Assembly: GCA_025769875.1 (NCBI GenBank)
Contig: JAGFNK010000965.1
Span: 1 to 17,435, forward strand
Direction of reading: 5' to 3'
Length of the DNA stretch: 17,435 bases
Source: Russula earlei
Lineage: Eukaryota > Basidiomycota > Agaricomycetes > Russulales > Russulaceae
The notes below the pieces were generated by a model. That model was not told where the DNA came from. It searched no databases and saw only the letters and a list, made by a program, of their open reading frames with translations. Every line of letters starts with the position of its first letter. Within the stretch, counting starts at the first letter, position 1. Shown piece by piece: positions 8,546 to 17,278 of this stretch. Made by a program: the position numbers and the translations under genes.

Positions 8546-9494
8546 TTAAGAACCATGCACAAGATCTATGGTTTTGAGATGGTACCTCTCAATTATTTCG
8601 AGAGGGTTAGGGGGAATACGAGGTGTGAAGCAGAAGCGAAGTAACTGTGGGTTGAAGCGGATGGTATCGACTGTATAAGTCGAATAGTGACATAGGGAGA
8701 CACGGTTACTGTTCTCTTCGAAGTGTAAGGAACCGTAAGCAAAAGCGAGGCATCCGTCTAAGAAGTTGTGTACAATAGATAAGCAAAACAAGCCCTCGTA
8801 AGCAGGGCGGTAAACAGCAGGCAAAGTAAGAAGTTTCCTAAACAACAAAGTGTTAAAAATGTATGTGATGCGTCCGAGGGGGAAGTCAGCATCTGGGGCG
8901 TAGATCCCGACATTGGAACAAATGCCGAAGGGGGTTAGGTTGTACTCAGTGGCAAGGGCAGCTTTGGAGGGTTCCACAGCAAAGGTGTGGACGATGCGTG
9001 CACAAAAGGCAGTTGTGTAGGTGTCTGTGAAGGCACGACGACTCAACTGGTCTGAGGTAGGGATGCATCTCAGATAATCTTGATGGTTCAAGTCGTGGAG
9101 GGGATGCCACTGCTCATGGGAACGATTGGTGGTAGGGAGGACAAAGTACTGGTGTGGATGGAAACGAAATGCTGTGCAGGGAGGACAGTCGAGGAAGCCT
9201 TCAGGCAAGGGAGGACAGTCCACTTGCTGTTGCTAGTTCTGAGCTGGAGGGGGAGTGCCAACAGGGACAAAGTCACCTGGGATAGGCTGGGGAATGCTAG
9301 GAGACGATAGGAGACGATGGTGGGGCTGTTGGGGAGTATAGGATGCTAAGGGGCGAGGATGTGTCGACTGGGTCGATGTCTTCAGTGAGGATGCGAAGGG
9401 CAGTGCGTGGGGTAGGTTGCAGAGGAGAAGGGAGGTGCAAGGAGGTGTTAACCAAAGTGGGGGAGTTAGGAGTGGACACTTGAGCCTTGGCTGG
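8546..9494 (-). pseudogene. ORF A: unrecognised accessory protein, first ORF after the 5' LTR
   Basis: Open from a TGA at 9497-9495; the first candidate start is GTG at 9479, as no ATG is available. The first part is rich in Pro, Ser and Thr. A 10-bp tandem duplication at 9299-9318 (AGGAGACGAT twice on the plus strand) shifts the frame; without it the frame runs on. A TAG at 9235-9233 then interrupts it, in a run of glutamine codons. From 9223 to 8546, 225 codons are uninterrupted. They begin with a repeated DCPP motif and contain two similar stretches, FCARIVHTF and FCLSIVHNF. Intact length would be about 310 residues. It resembles no Gag, Pol or Env domain that I know. CpG is far better preserved here than in gag-pol. 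No second copy is in the window, since E2 is cut before this region. Confidence 0.5.
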
Positions 9495-9513
9495 TCAATA
9501 CAGGGATGATGAT

Positions 9514-9523
9514 AGACTGTCCA
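9514..9523 (-). other. Candidate primer binding site, self-priming type
   Basis: Two bases after the inferred LTR end the minus strand reads TGGACAGTCT. This is the exact reverse complement of AGACTGTCCA, found in the same LTR 33 nt downstream of the first base of the TATA box, which is where transcription would be expected to start. Tf1 of fission yeast and related chromoviruses prime reverse transcription by folding back the mRNA 5' end onto a site next to the LTR. The arrangement here is the same. The 10-nt match is seen; the function is inferred. Confidence 0.6.
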
Positions 9524-9525
9524 GA

Positions 9526-9802
9526 TGTCAAGACATGTACTGCTGATCACTAAGGACTCAGGAGCAGGTGGGCAGGGTCGGAACAGACGGTATGTGGCGT
9601 AAACAGCGTTGAACAGGAGGACGAGCCAAACGACTAGAAGATACCAGATGGGGACTGGTACATGTTGCAGGAGGCAGAGGCGAAGAGTAGAGGCCAGTGC
9701 AGCGAGGGGCTTTAAACAAGGCGGTCGTTGAAGAGTACCTTGAGGATGAGGGAGGACTTTAGACTGAGCAGTTGCAGGGGAGTACCCAGGAAGATGAGAG
9801 TA
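9526..9802 (-). other. Open frame in U5 with a transmembrane segment
   Basis: After a TGA at 9805-9803 this frame stays open through the rest of the LTR and beyond it to 9233. Codons between 9697 and 9584 encode a 38-residue segment containing WYLLVVWLVLLFNAVYATYR, a clear hydrophobic span followed by basic residues. The solo LTR at 6617-6730 encodes an ungapped counterpart with 19 of 38 residues identical. Most codons for identical residues differ at the third base, which is a coding signature. No ATG lies in this frame between the predicted transcript start and the segment, so translation would need a near-cognate start, splicing or an upstream exon. ORF A lies in a different frame downstream and could be its continuation after splicing. 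I do not recognise the peptide. Confidence 0.5.
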
Positions 9803-9809
9803 TCACAAA

Positions 9810-9851
9810 TGGACAGTCTGACGACTGCCATACTTCATTTGGGCTTATATA
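9810..9851 (-). promoter_or_regulatory. Core promoter of E1 5' LTR: TATA box and predicted start
   Basis: TATATAAG occupies 9851-9844 on the minus strand. AGACTGTCCA follows at 9819-9810, 33 bases from the start of the TATA box, and is the predicted 5' end of the genomic RNA. The spacing suits RNA polymerase II initiation. The solo LTR has the same TATA box and the same 10-mer at nearly the same distance, which supports both assignments. Confidence 0.6.
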
Positions 9852-9987
9852 CAGTGTACAGGGTCAATTACAAAGAACTGGGACTATTCTAGACTCTTTG
9901 GTACCATCCAATAGGACTACAGAGGCATAAACTTGCTTGTGTCAAGTTTCAGGCTTACTGAGCACATTACTGATCATTGTGGAGCAA

Positions 9988-10088
9988 TGACATCATTATG
10001 ATGTCACTGTGGAGTGCTTAGTGAGCCTATGAGGTCACTGTGGAGTCGCTCAGTCAGCCATGATGTCATTGGAGCCTTGATGATGTCA
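9988..10088. promoter_or_regulatory. U3 cluster of TGATGTCA sites (5' LTR)
   Basis: U3 holds four TGATGTCA/TGACATCA octamers. The first two form a perfect inverted repeat with a 3-base gap, TGACATCATTATGATGTCA, at 9988-10006. They sit in degenerate direct repeats carrying CACTGTGGAG. Each octamer is one CpG transition from TGACGTCA, the binding site of CREB/ATF-type bZIP factors. They may be enhancer sites damaged by CpG decay, but that is inference. Confidence 0.4.
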
Positions 10089-10351
10089 GATGAGTTATGC
10101 AACAGTTACTAAGAGTTGGTGCTGCTGTTTCGGGTTCCTAGTGGCTGGGTGACCATGTGGCTGCCACGCGATGATTACCCGATTAGGAAATGGGTGCCTG
10201 GTCATGTTATAGTGCCTTTGCAATAGCGATATCTTGCACCGCAGGAGGGATAGCCCAGAAAACGGAAGGGAGTTGGTAATGCAAAGTGAGAGAGGTCTCT
10301 CTTGAGTGAAATAGGACCATCTACAGCCAGGACCTGGCCTTGGTTGTAACA

Positions 10352-11218
10352 GACACGTCCTAAGTCTAAATCATTATCGAACTTGGGCCTCCACCGCATT
10401 CCCTGTCACCACCTTAACCAATCTACATGACGTACCAGGGATAGAACCACCCCACAAAGACTTTCCTCATCTCATTGTCAAAGAATTTCTTGAAGTCTTA
10501 CCACTTGGACAACTCCTAAGCCACAACGAGCATGCATTATATCTTGAAACCCTTAGTCAACTCCTGCCACCAGCACAACAACAACTATTATATTGGCAAC
10601 TTGCTCAAGCAAAAAACATCCAAGGACAACCAGTTGATTACCAATTCCTACTGCTCTAGTGAATTGAATCTTTGGACCAGGATCATCCAACCATGTCACC
10701 ATCTCATCATTAATTCTTTAAGGACAGGGTATTGCCTGTTTTACCTGGCTTGGACATACATCAGCTACTATCATCTCACTGTCCAGTTCTACCACCTATG
10801 CCTCAACAGAATACAAAGAGAAAACCAATCTTATGTCCAACTCACTGTTGTACCAGGAATACACAACACCTTTGATTGGGAAACTAACTCATGCTTATAC
10901 GACGCAGACTACAATCAACCTTGGGCAATTACCAGCCCAGATGCCTCATATACTGGTCCCCCTGCATACTATTCTGTCCCAGCAATCCTAGAAGCCTCAA
11001 ATCTTGCCCCTCAACCCCTCACACCAATTCAAACCACCATCCCAACTAGCCAGGAATGTTGGTCTGCCAGCACAGAAGATACTGAGGCAAATCCGTGGAC
11101 AACAAGGTGTAACTGCAAAACAGAGTATTGCATGTGCAACTTTCGACCAGATACACCTCCTACTCCTAACAGAAATACCTTGTGGATGCCAGGTGATTAC
11201 CACCTCCCCATTCAATAA
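10352..11218 (+). pseudogene. ORF B of E2, 5' truncated by E1
   Basis: Same protein as the E1 frame at 7559-8509, beginning in mid-codon at the junction with the E1 LTR. One extra base near 10650 shifts the frame; after it the reading frame is open to TAA at 11216-11218. The hydrophobic GYCLFYLAWTYISYY stretch and the cysteine cluster (11108-11137, C-x-C-x4-C-x-C) are kept. Many amino-acid differences from E1 are Arg versus Cys, His or Gln, as CpG transitions in CGN codons would give. Presence of the ORF in both copies shows that it belongs to the element and is not a chance capture in E1. Confidence 0.65.
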
Positions 11219-11801
11219 ATCTGGCTCCTCGACACAGGAGACGTGCGTCATCCCAATGACCCCCTGAGAGAGAAACAGTCCCCAACACAAGAGGATTTCT
11301 TGTTGAAAGACCATTACCTCCTACCCCTCCTGACGCCTACTTACCCTTGTTTACCAATCGTATTCCTACCCCTGTTGTACCTATTCAATCCTTTGCGTCA
11401 CCCCTTGTCAAATCCCCTGGTAGTGCTGATCTTAATAGTACTGATTTACACTGCTACTTACCAGAACAATCCTTCTTGGCATTAAACCTACCTATGCGTT
11501 CAACGAGAGAGTTAATTGAATTCAAGAGTTATTGTACCCAAGCTTGGCATCAACGACTGACACACTTTATAGTTTACAAACACCCCACCAAGGAAATAAA
11601 TGACTTTGCCATCTCTCCGGCAGAATTTGAAGGATATCTGTGAAATCCCAAGTAGTTCTAACACAAAGCAGCATCACTGAAGAATACTCCCAAATCCAAT
11701 TAAGAAGACACCAAGGAAGACCTGATACCATTCGACTGAAACCAGCCTACACCATTGCATATCCTTGGAACAACGGTCATTGGACTATAACTGTTGTCTA
11801 A
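11182..11801 (+). pseudogene. ORF C of E2
   Basis: Overlaps ORF B in the -1 frame and ends with TAA at 11799-11801, again 4 nt before the gag ATG. Two TGA codons interrupt it early: at the fifth codon E1 has CAA, and before the PERE stretch E1 has CGA. A one-base loss lies near 11643. The proline-rich part (RPLPPTP) and the block ELIEFKSYCTQAWHQRL match E1. There is only one methionine codon, well inside the protein, so independent initiation at ATG is unlikely. Function unknown. Confidence 0.55.
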
Positions 11802-11805
11802 ACTT

Positions 11806-13315
11806 ATGAGTACTAGAAGAGACATTACTGACGACAAAGAAAACCTAATTCCACTTTTATTTGAAAACCTCAGCTACGACACCCAAGACCACTGCTACCG
11901 AGGAAAATTTGTGGGAACACCTGTCATCAATCACGGAAATCTTACAGACACTTGGTTTTACAAAGACAACAATGATGATGTCACCCCTGCTCAACTAAAA
12001 GCAGGAGCCCCAGGAGCAGAAAATGTTCAAGACTTCAATCCCTATAACTATACAGGCCTCTTTTTAGACAAACCAGTCAAGTGGAGCCATTCTAGAAGAC
12101 ATTGGGTTTACTACAATAACTGAGAGGTCGATTTTACTGCCCAAACAACCCAAGAAGTTACTGCCATCCTAGGAACCGCACCAAGCACTCGAAGGGCCTA
12201 CTCCAGGACCCTCCACCTGATGAAATACTCAACAACCCACTCCTCATACAGTTAGCAACGCACCACAAGCAATCCCTTGAATGCTCACTTCAACTAGAAT
12301 CCAATTACAAGGCTCTGCCCCACCTATTGTTACAGCTGCAACAACTCAGAACCCCACCATGTCAAGCAATCCATGCCTTGTTGGAACTGCCCCAGAACCC
12401 TTTGATGGAAAAGCTGACAATGCAGAAGCCTTTTGGGCAGCACTGGCTAATTATTACTACATCAATGGTGACTCTTTTACAGACAAAAGCAAGAAAGTTG
12501 CCACTGCACTAACCCACTTTAAAGTAGGAACACCCACTGGAGCATGGGCTAGAGAACAAACCACTAAAGCTATGGCTCATACAGTAGCAGACTACAGATC
12601 ATGGGACGACTTCAAAAAAGCCTTTGCCAATCATTTCATCCCTGCAGAAGCAGAACTAGCCTCTGCTAACACCATGCACACTTATTATCAAGGAAAACTA
12701 CCATTTAATGAATGGTATCAGAAATGGTCACATCACGCATCGCTAGCTACCACTGATGAAAGAACAAAGATGTACACATTCAGAAAGAACATTAACCCAG
12801 CCTTACATCAGAAAATATTGGGAATCATGCCAACACCAACTACACTCACAGCCCTTGTCAAAGCAGCAAGAGAATTTGACAACCTTTTTCACCTATACAA
12901 CTTCATGGCTTTTTGAGGAGGACGCTCTGTGCGTGCCCAAGGATTAAACACTCAATGATCAGACAACCCTTTGGAAATTAACTTGTACCAAGGAGAACCT
13001 AGCGAACGACCCTGGGAATCCAGAAGTGAAAGAAAACCCCTCACGGATGCAGAGAAAGAGTTTCAACAGAAGAACAACCTCTGTTATTACTGTGGAGAAA
13101 AGAACCATATAGCAAATCAATGTAGAGCAAAGAAAGCAGCACAAGGACACCAACGACAAGGATCTCATCCCCAAACAGTCAGAGCTACAACCATCCAAGA
13201 TGAAAACATCGAACCTGCACAAGAAGAACCTATTCCTGTTGCATCATTGACAACTTGGAGAGAAACACTTGCAGACTCGATCCTCCACCCAAGATCTGCT
13301 CCTATGGATTTTTAA
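11806..13315 (+). pseudogene. gag: gag of E2
   Basis: The structural particle protein of the element. ATG at 11806 (MSTRRDITDDKENLI) and TAA at 13313-13315; about 502 codons once the extra base near 12200 is discounted. The Gag core spans about 12380-12900, including the PFDGKADN stretch deleted in E1. The CCHC knuckle CYYCGEKNHIANQC is at 13082-13123 and is intact. Stops: TGA at 12121, a pair of TGA near 12219-12224, and further TGA near 12278, 12914 and 12957. The frame after the stop at 12957 is open through the knuckle to the end. Unlike in E1, no LTR interrupts it, which defines the empty target site of the solo LTR. Confidence 0.9.
13309..13313 (+). promoter_or_regulatory. Candidate -1 frameshift site at the gag/pol boundary (E2)
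   Basis: GAT TTT TAA with five consecutive T, as in E1. Slippage of one base at TTT would enter pol at TTA (13312). No strong downstream stem is obvious by eye. Confidence 0.45.
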
Positions 13316-16300
13316 TTGGACCCCCTTCTGCACCGAGAAGGGACACGGTCCAAATCAGTACAATACAAAGAGAAATCAATCACCCCAAAGTTTTTACCAG
13401 GAATATTCGCTCCCCATCCATTGCCTTAAAAGTTACTCTTGTGGGGAAGACAAGCGGCAAAGAAATCGGTGCAAGAGCCCTGCTTGACAGTGGAGCAGAA
13501 GGAATGATAATCCATGAATGATTCGCACAAAGACACCACCTGCACCTCCAAACTATGACCAAACCCTTGCCAGCACAAAATGTAGATGGAACACAAAATG
13601 CCAATGGACTAGTATGCTTTAGCACCATCCAAAGACTTCACATTCAAGCGCACACAGGCGCTACTCATGACGAACAAGCAGAATAACTTGTCACTAACAT
13701 TGGAGATCATGACATCATCTTAGGAACAGATTGGCTACGACACCACAACCCAGATATCGATTGGGCAAATGATACAATCACACTGAGGAACTGCCCCCGA
13801 ACCTGCCTTACCACACACCCAAGCATAACCATTGCATCTGCATCTGGAACGTGGAATTACCAAATACAAGTGCTTACTTTCCCTGAAGAAGAAGAACCTG
13901 AATTTGCAAACGTTGCTGCACTAATCTTCCCAGATACTGAGGACTATTGAACCCATGTGTTGACAAACAAATCCACAATGCATTTAGACCAATAACAATC
14001 AGCATAAGAGCCAAGTCAACCACAGCTACCAAGTTAGCCCATGCAGAAACACCCCCCAAGACATTAGACGAACTTATCCCTGCCCAGTTCTTGAAATGGC
14101 GAAAGGTTTTCGATGAACAAGCCTCTCAACGGCTTCCTGCTCACCAACCATGGGACCATGCAATCAATCTGAAACCAGGGATCACCCGATGCAATTCTGG
14201 TATCTATTGACTTACTCCTAAAGAACTACAAGCCCTAAAGGAATACTTAGATGAACACTTGAAAAGAGGCACTATCCGACCATCAAAAGCAGCGATCGCC
14301 AGTCCATTCTTCTTTGTAGAAAAGAAAGGAGGAAATCTATGACCAGTACAAGACTACAGAGCCCTGAATACAGCAACTGTCAAAGACACGTATCCACTAC
14401 CTTTGATTCCTGAACTAATCGACAAACTCCAAGGAGCCCAATACTTTACCAAGTTTGACATACAATGGGGATACAACAATATCCGCCTGAGAGAGGGCGA
14501 TGAACACCTTGCAGCATTCAAGACACCATTAGGACTCTTCGAACCATTGACCATGACATTTGGTCTCTGCAACACCCCAGCTACTTTCCAACACTTTATG
14601 AACACCATCCTAGCAAAATACATTGCCACTGAACGAGTGGTTGTTTATCTAGATAATATACTAATCATGGCACAAACCTTGAACGAATTAGATGACTGGA
14701 CACACAAGGTCCTAAAGACACTCCAAGACCACAACTTATACTTGGAACCAGAGAAATGTGCTTTTTGACAAACCTCTATTAGTTACCTAGGCATCAATAT
14801 CTCCCAAGGACAAATATCCATGGACCAAGACAAGTTAATAGGCATTACAAAATGGCCTACTCCGACCAATGTTACAGAAGTACAAGCATTTCTAGGATTT
14901 TGCAACTTTTATCGATGATTTATCCACCAATACTCACGAATTGCACGACCCTTGTTTAATCTAACAAAGAAAGAACACCCCTTTAAATGGGACGATGATG
15001 AAGAACAAACATTTAGAAAATTAATCCAGGCATTCACAACAGCCCTAGTCCTCATGTTACCTGATCATACTAAACCCTTTTGACTCATCTGCAATGCAAG
15101 CAACTTTGCAGTTGGTGCAATCTTGGAACAACCTGATGAATTTAACAGATATCACCCAGTAGCCTATTTTTCAAAATCCTTGGACACCACACAACGAAAT
15201 TACATGATCTATGATAAAGAACTCCTTGCCATCATCTCATCCCTCTGGCACTTCCAACACTACCTTGAAGGCACTACACACCCCATTGATCTATGGACGG
15301 ACCACAATAATTTGACATACTTCATGACAAAACAAAAACTCACGCAACGACAAGCCCGATGGGCACTCCTTCTCAGCAACTTTGACTTCACCATCACCCA
15401 TCACCCAGGAACTATGAACAAAGCAGATGGTCTGTCCAGGCGGCTAGACTTTAAAGAGGGGATACAAAACAAAAACAATGGAAAGGTGCTCTTAGATGAC
15501 AAATATTTTAAAATTAGAGCAACTCGCACCTCTGCTACAGAACCGATTGGCAACCAAGAACTTTGACAACAACTGCAATCTAGCAAAGACTATGACCCAG
15601 AAGTATCTAATGCATTAGCAATCATTATAAAGAATGGACCAAGACGATTATCCAAAGGCTTACAAGACTGGAACCTCGAAGATGGACTAATATTATTCAA
15701 AGGAAAAGTCTATATCCCAAACAATGACACCCTACGAAAGAAAATTCTGAAACTACATCACGACTCCCTTGCCACTGGGCATCCTGGCCAATGGAAAACT
15801 TACGAACTAATCAGCTGAAACTATTGGTGACCAGGAATGCTAACCTATGTCAAAAGTTATGTAGATGGTTGCGCAATTTGCCAAAGCACAAAGAACCACC
15901 CAAAGACAGAAACCCCCCCTCGTACCAATTACACCAGCTGGAGAAGTATGGAAGAGCATTACCATGGACTTTATCATGGACCTACCGATTTCGCAAGGCT
16001 TTGACAGCCTCCTAGTCATGGTTGATTGATTCAGCAAAGCAATAATCATTACCCCTTGCCACAAGACAATCACAGCAGATGAAACAGCAACACTAATCAT
16101 GAACAATGTCTGGAGAAGAATAGGCCTCCCAACACAAATAATATCAGACAGAGGCCCTCAGTTGGCAGCAAACATTACTCAGGAACTATGGAAGAAATTA
16201 AATGTCAAAGTATCGTTGAGCACAGCATATCACCCACAGACAGATGGAGAAACAGAATGAGTTAACCAAGAATTAGAACAATACTTACAAATATTTTGCA

Positions 16301-17031
16301 ACCACCAAGCAGACAATTGGGCAGAACTAATTCCCTTTATGGAGTTTGCTCATAATGCCAGGCAACACAGTGCTACAAACAAACCCCCTTTGAGGTCTGG
16401 TACGGCTTTAACCCAACATTTGCTCCGCCCCTTGCCTTTATATCAAAGTTCCCTTCAATCCAAGAAAGACTAACGAGACTAAACCAGCTCAGAGAAGAAG
16501 TAGCTGCCTCCCTGAACCAAGCAACTGAGATCATGAAGCAATCAGAACCTCAGTCCTCCCATGTTTCATTTTAAAGAAGGGGATCAAGTATGGTTGGAAG
16601 CCACAAATCTACAAACCACTCACCCAAAAGCAAAACTAGCCCCTCGATGCTATGGACCATTCAAAGTCATCACTGCCTATCCAGTAAACATTCGCCTCGA
16701 GCTACCAAGGTCCTGGAGGATACACCTGGTTTTTCACCACTCCCTGATTAAACCTTACAAAGAAACCATTGCCCACGGTCCTAACTTCTCAAACCCACCA
16801 CTGATACTAGTCAAAGGAGAAGAACAATACAAAGTAGAACAGATCTTAAACTCTTGGCTCTCCCCAAACCGCAAAGGGATCCAATACCTAGTTAAATGGA
16901 AAGGGTACACTGCTGCAGAGAATACTTGGGAACCAGCATCTAACCTATCAAAAGTGCAATTGCTGGTTAAAGACTTCCATCAGAAATATCCAAAGGCGCT
17001 CAAAACGATTCCCACCAGGAGTAACCCCTAA
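13312..17031 (+). pseudogene. pol: pol of E2: protease, RT, RNase H, integrase, chromodomain
   Basis: Same domain order as E1, 3,720 bases, frame -1 to gag. Protease ALLDSGAEG near 13480; RT with TFGLCNTPATFQ and the box YLDN at 14646-14657; RNase H beginning CNASN (Asn codon 15093-15095); integrase with MDF, SDRGPQ and TDGETE; GPF box; chromodomain with YLVKWKGY and ENTWEP near 16880-16940. Stops: TGA at 13519, 14208, 14340, 14766, 14916, 15081, 15564, 15816, 15828, 16027 and 16258, and one TAA at 13684. Single-base changes: loss near 13940, gain in a C-run near 15915-15921, loss near 16391, gain near 16560. The last 156 codons are clean. Confidence 0.95.
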
Positions 17032-17264
17032 ACCAACAACTCTCATCATGACCTCTGTCGACGACTATCTTTATCCTTGTTACCAAAGAACTTTTCAGAG
17101 AACCCCTGTGATCACATGCTCTCAATTGACCACAGCTATCCCCAAAGCAATCCATAGAACAAGAGAGAATTCCCCACAAATGAACAGAATCCAACTTTTC
17201 ATATGCAAACTACTCTACCTTCCAAAGAAACAAGTCCCTACCATTGCAGGAGCAACAAGTCTAT
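17032..17264 (+). other. Spacer between pol and the polypurine tract (E2)
   Basis: This matches the E1 spacer at 576-808. No ORF is shared convincingly by the two copies, and no env-like gene is present. Confidence 0.7.
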
Positions 17265-17278
17265 AAAGAGGGGATGAA
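17265..17278 (+). other. Polypurine tract of E2
   Basis: AAAGAGGGGATGAA lies directly before the LTR start at 17279, identical to the tract of E1. It is the expected plus-strand primer for reverse transcription. Confidence 0.85.

Larger units (their letters stand above)
1..10351 (-). mobile_element. E1: Ty3/Gypsy chromovirus copy, minus strand, decayed
   Basis: A near-complete LTR retrotransposon read right to left. Its order is 5' LTR, priming site, accessory ORFs A, B and C, gag, pol (protease, reverse transcriptase, RNase H, integrase, chromodomain), polypurine tract and 3' LTR. The pol order RT-RNase H-integrase defines Ty3/Gypsy, and the C-terminal chromodomain defines a chromovirus. 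About 10.6 kb would be its full length if the 3' LTR runs about 265 bp past the left window edge. It carries 10 in-frame stops and a frameshift in pol, and a solo LTR in gag. Its right end abuts the middle of ORF B of a second copy of the same family, so it is nested in that copy. Confidence 0.93.
9526..10351 (-). repeat. 5' LTR of E1, about 826 bp
   Basis: The start (TGTTAC on the minus strand, at 10351) is fixed by identity with the left LTR and by the junction with E2. The end is inferred. At 9526 the minus strand reads GTCTTGACA, the same 9 bases that end the solo LTR at 6786, and a candidate priming site follows 2 nt later. The sequence between 9526 and 9791 also aligns with the U5 of the solo LTR. 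The LTR therefore probably does not end at 9795, even though the copy in the window at 1-561 can be compared only to there. Confidence 0.75.

Noticed and set aside
8540..8546. Intron joining ORF A to ORF B at GTAAGA
   Set aside because: The ORF A stop comes before the donor in the same frame, so splicing there would not extend ORF A.
9778..9788. tRNA primer binding site (TGGGTACTCCC on the minus strand) after an LTR ending at 9795
   Set aside because: The same block follows the core promoter inside the solo LTR, whose ends are fixed by its target duplication. It is therefore U5, and the apparent LTR end at 9795 is an effect of the window edge at position 1.
809..17031. TGA as a recoded sense codon (alternative genetic code)
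   Set aside because: At most TGA sites unique to one copy the other has CGA (Arg), not TGG, and TGG is used normally for Trp throughout. Decay explains it better.
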